The notes: generated by a model from the sequence alone, not told the origin. A stretch of 64,000 bases of DNA from Sympetrum striolatum (GCA_947579665.1 OX388350.1:39465393-39529392); one strand, 5' to 3'. Shown: positions 10,977 to 24,235, counted from the first letter of the stretch. Numbers and translations: made by a program.

Positions 10977-13900
10977 TCAAGTGTTTGCGGTCGGCCGAGG
11001 CTTGAGCAATAACTTCCCTGTGTCGTCACAGGACATGTTGAATTCGGCCAATACTAGACGAGTCCTTGCCGTTATTATTGACGGTGCAATCACTCTCTTG
11101 TGGATTCCCATCACGAAGAGGATAACTGTATTGGTTAAAAAATAAAACATGAAATTAGTAACTACGATGAATCTATATAATCCGCTGTTGCTGAAATTAT
11201 GAACTATATTTGACTTTCCTTTGGCTCCACAAATAAATTTTTCTCCCAATTCTTTTAGTGAACATTAAGACATTCCAAAATGCATTAATGATTCAAAATC
11301 TGCTGATCTATATTTTCTGAGTCAAAGAAAATTAGCTTGCATAGACCAGAGATACCAAGTCAATTTCTGAAAAATACATTCTTTCATAATTGCTTACATA
11401 TATAAATCACCCTAGCTATTTCTTATTTAAAAAAGCAACTTATCTGCCTCAAAAATAGACCATACTCTTTATTTTCTTATTCTTCATATATGTCTTTTGC
11501 TTTAGACTTATCCATTCATCTTGTCATAAATTTCCAATTATAATTTATGACACCGCCTCCTCAAAAATATAGCATTTCAACCTTGGCCCACCAATGCCAG
11601 AGTAGTAATATATCTAAAAACATCCAATAGAAGGTTTGGCACAGCTTTTTTAAACCCATTTCAGGGTTCACCTGTAGCAGAAAATTGATCATAGAAAACG
11701 TTTTCAATCAAAGTTTCTTCAATTTTTTCCATTTTTGGTGTGAAGAATATTATTATGCATACTCAGGCTAAAGAGCTGAATTAATATTGCAAAGGTAGAG
11801 TCTAGAGTTATAATTTTTCTTTCTTATTTCTTTAAATGACAAAATAAACATTGAAATCCTGCTGTATAATTTATAATATACAATATAGTTAATACATCAG
11901 GGAAAACTAATCCTTGATGCTATGAAGTTTTTCAATAAATATTGGCCACTTAATAGATTAGTTGGACTGCACTTTTGTCGTGTTGGTGCTCAGAAGCAAA
12001 GTTTTGAGGGGACACTGATTTAACCCATTTTATGGTTTATATTTTCCCTCCAATCTTCAATCCAATCCAATTTTTAGATATTGACAGAAAATTTAAACTA
12101 TGAATTGAAATGCTGACTGAATGAGCTGAAAATAGACAATTTTGCGAAGAAATTCTTTTCTATGAAATCAAACCATGAAATATTTCAATGAATTTCCATA
12201 CATCTTCTATGAAATAGTACATAAGATATAAATTACATTTTGCTTAAAAACTTTACTACCAAATTAATTCCCTCCTTACCTCAACTTACTACTTATCTAT
12301 GAAGTAATTAGGGGATTTGAGAAGACATTTGAATAATCATAGTACTAATTAAATATTTATAACACCTTATACAGCTTCTTTGGCTTAAAATTTGAAGTAA
12401 ATTTATGGAAGTATATTAAAAGATAACTCATCCTGATTTAACTGATTTCTACTTGTCTTATGTATGATTTCCCATGGGTTACCCACAACAAATAAATTAT
12501 CTATGCCGAATATAAAAAAAGCATTTTATTTAATTCCTCAGAATTTGACTGTATCAATCTCAAAAATTCACCACACAGTATAGAATAAGAAATGAAATGT
12601 TAAATAGAGTTTCATGACATAAAATTCAGGAGACTCAATAATTAACTCAGATTAGGGCCCCTATGTATATCACTTTAGAGTGAGGCATACAAATGGATTC
12701 CTCTATAGATGTAATTAGTTCCAAGGGTACTGAAATATTTTATTCCAAAGTTCTACTGCTTCATTAAAAAAATAAAATCATCTTGATTGCTTCCTAGCAA
12801 GATATTTGGTGGACTAAATATATCTGGAGCAAATGCAAGGGCAACTTGATGAAACATTAAATCTAATTATGAGCATTGATTTGTTGCAGTATTGAAAAAC
12901 ACACACACACACACACACACACAGCTTATATACTTGCTCTTCCTCTTTTAAAAGACTCCTGTTCTAAACAAGAATTCTCTTACAAATCATCACAGCTACC
13001 TTGAACTGGATGCTTATCAGAAAGGTAGGTAGAGAGAACCTATGTTATACAAGATTATATAGTATAGAGATACAGTAGTAAAGAATGGAAGATGGAACTA
13101 TATGAGAAAGATATCATACAAAAGCAGTATACTAGGAGGGTTTGAAGTGGTAATTATCCTAAACGATCTGAAGATACTTCTCAGACAGACATTAGAATTG
13201 ACCAAAAATTGCTGATTAAGAACCTACTCGGTATACAATTGTGTGCAGAAGTCTCTCCTTAACTTTCAGTTGAAATAACAATATTTTAGAAAAAATCATT
13301 TATAAAACATTTCTATATTTTTCTGTAAAATAATAATATTGTAAAAATAATAATGCATATTCTCAAGTAATGAAGGATAACACAGAAGCAATTTTAATTT
13401 TCTGAAATTCAGGTTTGAGCTGTAAATTAAAAATTCATAAGAATAAATATATATATAGTCCTGGCAAAATTAACGTACCACCTCCCTAGCGATCCTAACG
13501 ACCGGTGGTGTGTTAATTTTGGCCAGGTGTATACAATTGTACGTCCACTGAAAACTTCTGGTGCAAGGAAGTTGGCTAGATTTGATATCTTGATTTACTG
13601 CACAAAGATAATCTGCATATTTCATCCTCATATACTGTTGAGCACTAAATCTTATGTTGTCTATCTATATCTTGTACAAGTAAATTTATTGTGTATATTT
13701 ATTGGAAAAGGAAATTTTTAAATACCCATCTCTTGTTTGGGTTAATGAATCAATTGTTACATTAAAACAGGAAATTAGGTAAAGGCCAGGATAAATCCCG
13801 AGAAAGATTAGACTTGAAAAAAGACCGAAAGGACCGGAAATCGAACTCGGGTCTCCCAATTGCCAGTCAGGTGCTCTGTCCATTGAGCTATCCTGCTGGA

Positions 13901-16900
13901 ACATTCTCTCAAGCTACTCGGAAGACTATGTGGGCAAAGGACTTTGCGATTTTGTCCGCATGGCAGCATCGTTCGCTGTCATGGCTTCATAGAAGCACCA
14001 GCCACACATAGTGATGGAAAGGAAACCTCCTTAAGGTGGATGAATAAGGAATTTGGGTATAGGTTATTTGCATGAAATGGCGTGCAGCCAGGATAAATCA
14101 CAAGAAAGAATAAACTTGAAAAAAGTCTGACAGAACTGGGAAAGTTCCTATACCCAATTTCCTTGTTTATCCACCTTCAGGAGGTTTCCTCTCCATCACT
14201 ATGTGTGGCTGGTGCTTCTATGAAGCCATGACAACAAACGATGCCGCCATGCGGACAAAATCGCAAAAGTCCTTTGCCCACATAGTCTCCTGAATAGCGA
14301 GAATGTTCCGGCGGGATATCTAAACGGACTGAGCACCTGACCGGCAATCAGGAGACCCAGGTTTGATTCCCAGTCCAGTCTGACTTTTTTCAAGTCTATT
14401 CTTCCTTGGGTTACATTAAAAATTTGTAACTTAGTAACTGAAGGTTGACTTACATATCAGTTTACATGGCAACATTTTTATATTCACCTTCCATGTAATA
14501 TCTGGATTCGTGGTGGTGGAGATACTGACAGACATAACTAATTCTTTGTGTAGTGAGATTTAAGAAAAATTCTAGCTTAAAGAAGCACCTAGTCTTCCCT
14601 CCTTCCAACAACTTCTTCTGTACATCCGCTACATAAACAGTGATGATTCCTGAGATTTTATACAATAAAAAGCAATCTACCAATGAATTCATAGACAGAA
14701 AATAATACAGGGCAAAAGTACATTAATTTAAAATGTATTGAGTGAAGTATCCACATAAAATGTTATCCATAAGTTTATCAACCTCCACTTCCCATCACCT
14801 TCTTTTTTGCTGACAAAAAATGATCTAACAGAACATTAAAAGGGTATATCATAATTCAGTTTTTCCATACAAAGGGAGCTGATGCACAGCTAAGTAAAAT
14901 AAGATGAAATATTCTCATTGTAAGAGCACATAAAAACCCAGAAACGAAGTATAGCAGAAGGTGTAAGAGCATACAAAAAAGGAATATCATGACATAAATG
15001 ATTAGCCATATAAATAGCTTCCCATCCAAAAGTCAGCTTTTCAATAGCTGCTGAATAATCTATCATTTTACTTTATGATATGTTGGTAGTAGAGAGTTCT
15101 ATTTTCTGTAAGAATAAAAATGTTTGAAAGATAAGATTTCTGCAGGTACTTGCCAAACAGAATTGATCATAGTATAGTATGTAGCTCATGGGCTGTGACC
15201 CCATGGGTTGGAGACCTCTACTCTGTGGATAAAGTTTACTTAGAAAGCATGAGTGTAATCCATAACTTCTGTAACTGCAACCACTTCAGAGTAAATCTCA
15301 TATATTCTGGTCTTTGCCTTCAGTAAGAATATCATTAATGGATGGACTTAGCAGAAATCTAATTCCAAAGATACTGAATCTGTTTACACCATATTGAAAA
15401 CATATATTTCATGGTTACAGAAGTTAGTGTCTCTGATATTTTTTACCTAGCTACTCAAACATCCTATTCTATTTCCGGGCATTACAAAAATATGTACAAC
15501 ATTCAAAGCATGGTATTTTACTCAAAGACAGCCATAATATACATCCATAACTCTAACATCCATGAACCTGAGAATAACATGGACGATGATACCTCTAGCT
15601 TTCTCCTTTCAGAATGTTATTGAAACGAGCAACTACGAACATAAAGGGTAAAAAGGGGAAAGATAATAATGATGGTGGCAATGGTACTTAAGCTTACCAA
15701 GGATAATACTGGCAAGTGTGAAGAATGGATGGTTCAACAAAGACTGGGTGAAAGAAACGGCTGAAGTCTGTGGATCTGACAGCCAATGCCATGCCCCTGC
15801 CGCTGTGCAAATTGATACCACGGCAAGAAGTACTGAAAAATAATTATTAACTTTATAAGGTCTGGGAACCAAAATAGGATTTAAAAAACTTAAACAGCGA
15901 CTTCAATATAATTGCTACTTTCAGTAACTTCTTTTCATGTTGGCAATTTTAAAGATGTGGGTGTGGCGTAGAATGTAAAAAGTTAGTTGGGTTGATAGGA
16001 AAACAAACACAGATGTGTTGTTGGGGAGGAGAGGTCTTAAATTGACGTGATTAAGCATCGTCAGAAGAAATGGGTGGGCCAAATATTGAGGGGAGAGGGA
16101 TTGGTAGAGGTTATAATTGAGGGTAGGATTCAGGGGAAAAAACAAAGGGGAAGACAGAGACAGAAGTTGTTGGATGACATAAGGGGTGGGGTTAAATATA
16201 AGGATATGAAAGAGATGGCGATTAATAGGGATTTTTGATTGTGCATGAACCTACCGAAAGGAAGAACACTCATGAATGAATGAATACAACTAAAGAAAAA
16301 AATCAAACATTTCAAAAATAATGGTGAAGTTGTAAACACTTAACACTCCATGAAATAAAAATATATATAATTGCTAATAATACGAACACTGTTGAAATGT
16401 ATCAACTGAACATTTTATGAACTTTATACACACTAAAGTCTTTCTTTTCCTTTAGGTTTCAAACAATTGTTGATTCAGCACAAACATGCAATAGCCTGTT
16501 GCTTAGTTTATGCAGTCTTGTCAAGAACTTTCCCATGCCAGATTACAAACATAAATGTAACGGAATCAGAGCAATTTGATGAAGTATAACACATTATCAC
16601 CTGACAATGAAAGAAATTAACTTGCCTTCATTTGAGTCAACACTAATTTTCACTGAAAATTTAAATCTTTGCACTTCATCATAAGTCCGAGAATTATGTA
16701 TCTAAGACACGAATGAAAACTGATTTCTAAAATTCATGATACAGAATGCAAATAAGTGAATAATTTAAAATCATTTATGGTACCCTTTTACAGATGAAAT
16801 TTGCCATTTTATTTTAAAATTTTCCCATGCATAGATATATTATAGGTACTAAATATTAATTAAAACAGTCTATTCAATTACTTTTACAAAGAAATAGTTC

Positions 16901-18621
16901 AAAAATATGCGCCCTCAAATTTTCTATTTTGCACTGCAAGTAAAGATTAATCCATATTTGATTTGAAGAGATCAATCTAACTTTTTGATAACATATATTA
17001 AAACAAATGAAACAAAAATTACAGATGATCAATGTATACGATATTGGGTCAGTAAAGTCTTCAATAGCCATAATCATGGCTAAATTCAGAAATTCACCAA
17101 ATCTTTTTTTCTAATATTACATGAAGTGTTAATTATATGAACTATTGATTGTTAAATACAAAGCAAAAAGCAGTAGCCACAAAGTTGGATCAAACTTGTG
17201 TATACTGATGTTAGGAAAAAAAGAAATGGTTATGCCTCATCAGTTCTTAACATAGTTTTAAGAATGATAGTATATATTATTAACATCTTTGACAAATGGC
17301 AGATAAAAGGCATGACTGATAACTCAAAATGTAGAATGTATTTACATACTTTTGGAGAAAACTTAATCCTTAGTCATAGAAATACATTCCTTGTCCTGTT
17401 CAAGTTGAAAAGCAAAGCAATACAAACTTTTAAATAGATGCATTGATATAAATGCATCAAGTTATTATTTCAGAATTCTTTTACTTACTTCTCCACCTAA
17501 TTGTTGCAGGTTGTAGGCAAGCAATAACTTCTGTCAGCCGCCTCTCAAAGGCCTTCAAGTCTATAAAGGAGTCAAATAATTATCGGTTACCAAATATAAA
17601 TTGATACAGAACAGTAAAATTATATTTCTGCACAACATGAAACTTAAATAATCCTGAAAACTTCTGGAGTTCTAGTGACAAAGATTCGAAATACTGAAAT
17701 AGAGAAATTACAATCTATTTCCATTCCAAAAATTTAGTTTTCACCTGATTTCACTAGATAAAGAGAATTTATATTTTAAGTCTGAAAATATTCTACTAGA
17801 CAGAGAAAAGCCAGGAGTATGAAAGCCTATGTTTATGTTGCTTAACTAACTCTTAAATACTTACCATTGACCCTAACCATTTTATGTACAGGAATCAGGT
17901 AATTTAAAAGAAAATATGAAATAATGCGGTGGCTTTCTTTCGATACCTCGATTCAACCTCGAGAACGAGCTTGAAATGCATTAGGGAAGGTCTTCTGTCA
18001 CTCTTAGCATTGAATCCTTTCAATCACTATAACTCAAACGTCTGTCTACGCTTATCACAAATCATCAGATGCACTAATTGTTACTGAAGGTAGCGGATCC
18101 ATTCCGTTCTAACTTGCTGAATTAACTGTTAAATTGCAATTTTGTTGTCAGGTAACCCACCTGTAATTTTGTCCAATGTATCAATGTTTCTCTCCACTGT
18201 CATTGCGGCGGAGTGACTAGGCGAGCAGTAAGCAGTTGAGTTACTATTTTCACTTTCTAATAGAGCTGGGCCAAGATTTTAATGTTGAAATTCAGGTTTT
18301 TACACAAACAATCAGAATCTTGGCTCTCGCCACTTCTCATATGATCTTGGCCTTTGTTATTTTACCTGAAGTAACAAGAGACTATACCTTTCATCGGGAA
18401 GTGCAACTGCAAGCTTGGGGTAATTCATATTCACAATAACTTCGATAAATACCGGCGAGGAGGGTAATATCTGGGAATTTCATGACGGTCACTATACGAA
18501 CGTACACTTTCATATCGTTTTTAAAAAGGAAATTACATATCAAAATGCATGGGCGAGTGGATAAAACATCATCCGTGTTTAAGAATCACTAACCTTCACA
18601 TGCTGTCTGCTCCAGCGACAT
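10977..18621 (-). CDS. Nuclear envelope phosphatase-regulatory subunit 1 (CNEP1R1/TMEM188)
   Basis: Four exons on the minus strand: 18621-18594 (ATG TCG CTG GAG...), 17560-17489, 15832-15698 and 11125-10977 (stop). All introns are GT-AG and the phases (1,1,1) agree, giving 384 nt or 127 amino acids; the human protein is 125. The family partners the CTDNEP1 (Dullard) phosphatase at the ER and nuclear envelope to dephosphorylate lipin and restrain nuclear membrane lipid synthesis. Motifs: N-terminal [19 protein letters not shown] helix; first membrane segment about residues 34-52 ([18 protein letters not shown]); a short loop ending LLNHPFF; a second membrane segment spanning the exon 3/4 junction; then the cytosolic tail [37 protein letters not shown]. 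It looks complete and functional. Introns of 1.0, 1.7 and 4.6 kb hold a LINE relic, SINE composite, MITE and (AC)n tract. Confidence 0.95.
12899..12922. repeat. (AC)n microsatellite
   Basis: Twelve uninterrupted AC dinucleotides inside CNEP1R1 intron 3. Confidence 0.95.
13460..13527. mobile_element. Very short Tc1/mariner-like MITE relic
   Basis: Left CCTGGCAAAATTAACGTACC and right complement GTTAATTTTGGCCAGG face each other across about 20 bp, with TA nearby on both sides. The CCTGGCCAAAATTAA-type terminus is mariner-like. It is effectively two TIRs with almost no interior. Confidence 0.55.
13756..14421. mobile_element. Palindromic tRNA-SINE composite with 12-bp TSD
   Basis: GTTACATTAAAA occurs at 13756-13767 and again at 14410-14421, bracketing 642 bp (13768-14409). 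The left part is a minus-strand unit: tail with CTTGAAAAAAG, then a tRNA-like body whose B box (minus strand GAGTTCGATTT) and A box (TAGCTCAATGG) are visible at about 13840-13895, then a leader of about 160 bp. A truncated second minus-strand tail follows (14088-14141). The right part is a plus-strand leader, tRNA-like body (B box GGTTTGATTCC near 14363) and tail ending CTTCCTTGG. The leaders in the two arms are about 90% alike and inverted. The single flanking duplication implies the whole composite inserted once. Confidence 0.7.
15950..16288 (+). pseudogene. RTE-like LINE relic, 3' end
   Basis: Two plus-strand frames (15952 on with an internal stop, then to 16238) read like the C-terminus of RTE-type endonuclease-reverse transcriptase: a KMWVWRRM...WVDRKTN start, then WVGQILR...[21 protein letters not shown]. 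The region ends in an ATGA tandem tract (about 16272-16287), typical of RTE 3' tails. It is frameshifted and dead, and lies in CNEP1R1 intron 2. Confidence 0.75.
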
Positions 18622-20519
18622 ATTGATATCTTTGAACAAGCCGAAATAAGTTGGAAAGCGATTGGCCGAAGAGGCCAAAGGACAAGAAAAACCACGAACA
18701 GCAAATTCAGCGAGAATTTCCATAAATCAGTAAGAAGACACTAGGAGAACAAAATTTTGGTTATAAAATTTAGATTTTTTTACGAGTGAGGGTAATTTAA
18801 TAACCATACTGATAAGACACTTTCAAACTCTGAAATGACCATTACATATTCCGGTTCGGTGAAGCGACAACCACTTACGACATATTTGAGGAATAATAAA
18901 ATACTTGTTCCAATAATATCAAACGAAAATTATATAAGGTGAGTTCTAAAATTTTAGATAGTTCAACAGTAACGATGGATTATTCAAGTTTTGCTTTTTA
19001 TGTAGTATACGTGTGTTGAGTTGTCAGCTATGGCGCTATATTCAAATAGATAGTTAGAACTCGTGTTTTTTAATATTTTTTTCTCTAACATACTTATGTA
19101 TTTACATCTTTAGCCCATAAATCATGATTATTTTTGATTCTTAGAATAATATCCCGAATATTTGTAATATCAACCAAATAATCATTCATTCCTTATCAAG
19201 AATGTAGCATTAAATACCATTTCCAAGATAATTATCCATATGTAGGCGATGTTCTCCTTTTAGTCATAAGAAATAATTTGATTGGTAAAAAATTCCAAAT
19301 CAATAACTGTAATTAATATTAAATTGATGTTCTCAGCTCACACGTAAATCCATTCGTCCATTTTCTAGGGAAGTTCTAAATAACTTAAGTAATTACTCTT
19401 CTGATTTATATACTGTTTCTTTCTATGAATTTATAACACCAAAAACATATCTTGGTTTTTACATTATTAAACATAGAATGCGATGAAGTATTAATAAGCA
19501 ATAGATTAGAGGAAAACGGTTTCAAAGGATGTACAATTAATAATATAAAACAGCGACAAACATCAAAGCTCTTACCACTACAGATGATATGAAAACTTGG
19601 TAACACTGAAATATAAAGACTAAATTAGTGAAAATGAATAGGTCACTAGTACATAAAACAACCAAACACCGAAGATGAGAACTAAGAATAAGTAAAGAGA
19701 TATTAAATTTCAAAACCTATGACTTTTTCCCTCAATATACATGACTAATAAGACAATAAAGCAGCAAGAAATTCTCAGAAAGGATATGAAATTAATGAAT
19801 TTAACAGAAAAAGGCATGACAGTTAACTTGAAAATGAAAGAAACAAATACAAAATGGTTGAAGTAAAATGTCTTACGTAATTAATTAAAAAATACTATGA
19901 GCAGTAACAGGGCTCGTCAAGTAAAGGCAACACATCCAGCTCTGCTGCTCTTTATAAAAATTCTTAAAATATCCTATCTCAATGGTATAAAATATTAAGT
20001 TATAGATAAAGGCTACATATTTTTTCTACAGAATAAAAGTAGTTTGTTCGTAGAATTTTCATTTTGGTAGTAATGCAATATAATTTGCACTAAGGTAAAT
20101 TATTGCCGTAATAATATTAGTAATATGTCCACTTTCCAACATATATGGACTCTGACCAAATTGTATTGTTAACATATAATTGATGTATGTTGATAATAAG
20201 ACAGGGAAATAAATTGTTTAAGCAAAATATAATATTAAATAGATTAAGCCAGAGAAAATATTCCGAAAAATCAGAATATCTCCTGGTTAATATTATTTAC
20301 AGATCCTTTATTGACTACCAAAAGAATGCACTTTCATATTACAGTCTTGACTCTGAAATAAGATCATTTTGTAAATACCAGATACAATCCTACACTTGTA
20401 CATGTACCTACTTACCATTGAATATAAATAGGTTACCACAGTTTAAAAAAGGAAATTTTCAAAATAAATTTATTTGATCACAATGATTTCATCAGTATTT
20501 TTCAAACTGAAAATCAGTT
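18622..20519. other. Intergenic, CNEP1R1 upstream region
   Basis: AT-rich, with no gene recognised. The CNEP1R1 promoter should lie just above 18621 (about 18640-18750), but I see no clear core-promoter motif. The stretch ends where homology with 28779 onward begins (tandem duplication of DUS1L 3' sequence). Confidence 0.45.
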
Positions 20520-21026
20520 ACCTAAACAAATATAACTGCAAAACAGATTTACAACACAACAGAAAACAAGCCAGGAAATCCTGAACCAAAAGATACAATT
20601 TCTCATAAATAGAGTTAAACAACGAAAAAACTGATCAAGCAAAATATTTTCATAATCAAGTAATGTAGACAAAATTTGGCACTTAGCATGGTAAAAATGG
20701 AACACAGAAAATTTGAGAAATGAAATATACTTACTAACTTAAAACATTTCAATAAATAGTGAGAATATTGTACTGCATTCAGTTTTAATATCAAATCATT
20801 ATTAAGTAACAGAAAATTCAAAGTGTTTATTCATAAAAATAAGAATGGAGATTCGATACTTAGAAAAACAATTCATGTAAAATTCATACTATTCAATCAA
20901 CATCGATATTTCCCATAAAGCCAGGCCAAATTTAGTCTTTAAATTAAAAACTTGATTTTCGAAGGGTCAAAGTTAATTATGTATTTACACATTTATGCAT
21001 AAATATCATCTATAAAAAGACAATCA

Positions 21027-21341
21027 TCAACTGTTTTTGGACATCACTCCAGTTTGGTGAGACTCATCAATTGCATTAACAGTGGAACCAATTTCACTCA
21101 TTCCTTCATCAGCAATGCTTAAACTGCTTTTCTTAATGTCAACTTTATCAGGAGTAAGGCACTCCTCTCTTAAAGAGGCAACATTTACATCTTTCAGAAG
21201 CCCATCTTTACTTTTCATCTTCTTCAAATCTCTGATCTTCTTTGACATAAACATAAACCTGTGAGCTTTACAGTCCAAACTTTCTTCAATGCATTTCATT
21301 TTGCAACAAGAGCGGCAGCTTTTAAATGCACATTTCAAACC
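21027..21341 (-). CDS. DUS1L alternative last exon B2
   Basis: Duplicate of the DUS1L final coding exon (29602-29288), with the same length of 315 nt, the same phase-0 acceptor, the same stop position and no frameshift. It encodes the second half of the C-terminal Cys-rich module ([17 protein letters not shown]...CKAHRF) followed by an acidic Ser-rich tail. It differs from B1 at about 10 of 104 residues. It would splice from A2 (28180) across a 6.8-kb intron, or possibly from A1. Either a true alternative terminal exon or a recent unprocessed relic; the open frame favours use, but no expression evidence is available here. Confidence 0.6.
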   Translation of the reverse strand, partial: GLKCAFKSCRSCCKMKCIEESLDCKAHRFMFMSKKIRDLKKMKSKDGLLKDVNVASLREECLTPDKVDIKKSSLSIADEGMSEIGSTVNAIDESHQTGVMSKNS

Positions 21342-21837
21342 CTGAAAAGTAATAAAGATCATCACAATTGGATACATAGATGACTGGCAACACTGTGTTT
21401 TCTTTAATTTTGGGTCTCTTGTTTCTATATTTGCAACACATTACCATTTACTTTCATTCCATACACCTAGATAGAAGGTAATAACTGAATTATTTAATAT
21501 AATAGCTATCTCAACTGACGATCTGAAAAGAAGCATCTACATACAAAATGCTTTCCTGGTCGTTCACAGTCAGTTACGCGTAGTTCAAAAAGTGAATATC
21601 TATATCACACCATACCTCAACTTTTATCATGTAGAACAGATTTTTTTTCCTGTGTTACTTTCATTGTCGTGTCCATAACAGTACCATATGAATAGATTAT
21701 AATCTTTTCAATTGTTCACAATACATACTTTTTCTGAATAATCCCATATGGAAATTATTAGGAAATTGAACATGTATATGATGATATACTTTTATAATAT
21801 TTGTGTTAGATGTATACATGCTGCATAAAATAATTAA

Positions 21838-21880
21838 CCCGACGTTACTCGCACAGGGTGTTTCTACACCCCAGCCATTT
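21838..21880. repeat. piggyBac-like left terminal region
   Basis: TTAA at 21834-21837 is followed by CCCGACGTTACTCGCACAGG and GTGTTTCTACACCCC. The inner part is inverted at the right end (27488-27540). A CCC start next to TTAA fits piggyBac. Confidence 0.5.
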
Positions 21881-22879
21881 TCAATCAGCATCTATTTTTT
21901 AACGCTTAGGTTCATTGACCCCTTCTTCTCAGTAGCTTCATTTTTTTTATGTTCCCAACCTTTTTTGCAAAAATTGTGATTTTCTTGCCATTTCTTGCAG
22001 ATATATGACGCTTTTCATTTGATAATACTCCTATTTTTGGTTAATTTTCCGAAGTTCACGTTTTATTGATTCTTTTACGGGTTATTATTATAAGTTTTGT
22101 GTTTTTATTCATGTGTACTATGATCAATGATCACTAAGTAAATGTTATAATTCATGAAAGTTATTGGTAAGTACGTTGATGTAATTTTATCTCACTTGTA
22201 ATATCTAATACTCCCTCTCACAATTTAGCTCTGCAAAGCTTTCCAAGGTGAGGTTTCAGTTCTCAGGCCAGTTACAGAATTTGAGATAATATTACTTAGA
22301 AATTAAGAGATCAGGAATTTATTTATTGTATTTGTTATTATGAATAAATGAAATATTACGGAGCGGACACCGTTGTCTCCTGTGGCAATGGAGCGTCGCC
22401 CTCAGCGCAAAGGAAGACCTAGCCCCTTTTTTTCTGAGGGAGCGTGGCCTTGTTTATTGCCCCCTACTGATTTTTCTGAGAACATGCAGGTCTTACTTTT
22501 ACGAGACATAACAATAAGGATTTGTTTCTTCGGTCGCATGGCTAAAATAATTGTCGATTGACCACATTGAAGAAGAAAATAGGGACAGTCTTTCTTGGGG
22601 TAACGAAACTTGGTACCTGAAGACCAGGTTGGAAAGATTTGGTCCCTCATTCTATTTTGTGGTGCCTCATAGATTCGACATTAGCGAGTTAGTGTTCGAG
22701 TTTGTGCAGTTTACTCAGTGAAGAAATGCAAGGTAAAGGACGGAATGACTTCACTATTCTCCTGTGCTCTTCTATACCATTGAGAAAGTGTTTCTTCATA
22801 AGTTTATCCATCTCCTCCTCAAAGCTCCTGGTAACCAATTAGTAAGTGAGAATTTCTTATATCTCAATTATAACATGCT

Positions 22880-24095
22880 TTCGTCACTGTAGATGAGCAA
22901 TTGATTCCTTTTCGAGGCAGATGTTCTTTCCGTCAATATGTACTCAACAAACCGGCCAAGTATGGGATAAAGATTTTCGCTCTTGTGGATGCTGGAGTAT
23001 ATTATACCAAAAACTTAGAAGTTTATGTTGGGATTCAACCAGATGGTCCTTATAAACACAGCAATAGTCCCAAGGACGTCGTAAAACGGATTGTCGGTCC
23101 GATTGTGGGGACAGGGAGGAATGTGACTGCGGACAATTGGTTTCTAAGCGTGCCACTTTTAGAGGATTTACTCCAGGAAAGTTGACGCTAGTCGAAACCA
23201 TCCGTAAGAATAAAAAGAAACTCTCTCCACAAATTTTAGAAGTAAAACAAGAAGAGGAGTACGGCAGCTTGTTTCTCTTCAGGATAAACATGACCCTGGT
23301 ATCATATGTCCCAAAAAAAAGAAAAGGAATTTGTTGATCATTTCAAGTTTGCACAAATAAAACAACATTGATGCGTCCAAGGGCAAGAAACAGAAGCCTG
23401 AGCCTTTTATAATTCGACAAAAGGCGGCGTCGATACTGTAGATGAAATGTGTGGGACTTGAAGCGTGGCAAGAAATGCTAGTAGATGGCCATTAGCAATA
23501 TCTTACCATTTAAGGAAAGGGTTAAGGTGACTTTGCACATAAGGGCGTGCACCCGGGAAAATTCCCAAAGAAAAACGGACTTGAAAAAAGTCTGACAGGG
23601 CCGGGAATCGAACCCGGGATCTTCCTCTAACTCTTGTTCTGGTCGGGTAGCCTAGATGGTTAAGGCAGCCTCCCGGTTAGAGGAAGATCCCAGGTTCGAT
23701 TCCCAGCCCTGTCATACTTTTTTCAAGTCCGTTTTTCCTTGGGAATCTTACCATTTGCTAAACACTTTGGGTATAAATGTTTTTATTGTATATAGAAGCA
23801 TACATCCAGATATCATGATAAATAGGAGGATGCTCCTCAGAGAAATTGCTAAGGGGTTGACAAAACCCTTTATAATAAAGAAGGCCTAGCAGAAAAACTT
23901 GCCAAAGGAAGAAAAAAGGAAAGCAGAAAAATTTGGAGAGCCATCGACAGCAGATCCTCAAGAGAAGATTAATAAAAGGAGGTCATGGGCGATGTGTTAT
24001 ATGTCCGAGGAATAAGGACATAAAAACTAAACTGCATTGCGAATACTGCGATAAACGCATGCGTGCAAAGCACTGTGTTAAAATTTGAGAAGAAT
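22880..24095 (+). pseudogene. piggyBac-family transposase relic (PGBD4-like)
   Basis: Plus-strand pieces in shifting frames match the DDE core and C-terminus of piggyBac transposases: VDEQLIPFRGRCSFRQY, NKPAKYGIK, QPDGPYKHSNSPKDVV, NVTADNWF (22889-23185); after a frameshift KLTLVETIRKNKK and MTLVSYVPKK; a DTVDEMCGT-type segment; then a C-terminal part with INVFIVYRSIHPD and LTKPF (about 23750-23890), and a Cys-rich tail near 23990-24090. Stops and frameshifts make it inactive. A 233-bp SINE composite splits it at 23512-23744. The N-terminal part before 22880 is not recognisable. Confidence 0.85.
23500..23756. mobile_element. Second palindromic tRNA-SINE composite with 12-bp TSD
   Basis: ATCTTACCATTT at 23500-23511 and 23745-23756 flanks 233 bp. 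The left part is a minus-strand SINE tail plus the B-box half of a tRNA-like body; the right part is a complete plus-strand tRNA-like body (A box TAGCCTAGATGG about 23649; B box GGTTCGATTCC about 23693) and tail ending TTTTTCAAGTCC...CTTGGG. The arms are about 68 bp and more than 90% identical in inverted orientation. It sits inside the piggyBac transposase, so the pre-insertion site is known. Left-edge sequence (TTTGCA...GGCGTGCA...) is homologous to 14067-14123 in the other composite. Confidence 0.8.
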
Positions 24096-24235
24096 GTTTT
24101 AAAAATATTAATAAATAAGTCAAAGGATTTTCCATTGTTTACTTTTTCAAGCCCACTCGTAATATTTTCCATTCCTTTAAAGCTTCATGAATGCACTTCT
24201 TAAAACAAGCAGTAAATTAGCTTCAAGGTAGCATT

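Noticed and set aside
13840..13900. tRNA gene candidate (A and B boxes on the minus strand)
   Set aside because: Acceptor-stem ends do not pair, the unit is followed by a fixed non-tRNA tail, and the same tail recurs at two other places, so it is a SINE.
23640..23715. tRNA gene candidate on the plus strand
   Set aside because: Part of an inverted SINE composite with a 12-bp target duplication; no independent tRNA fold.
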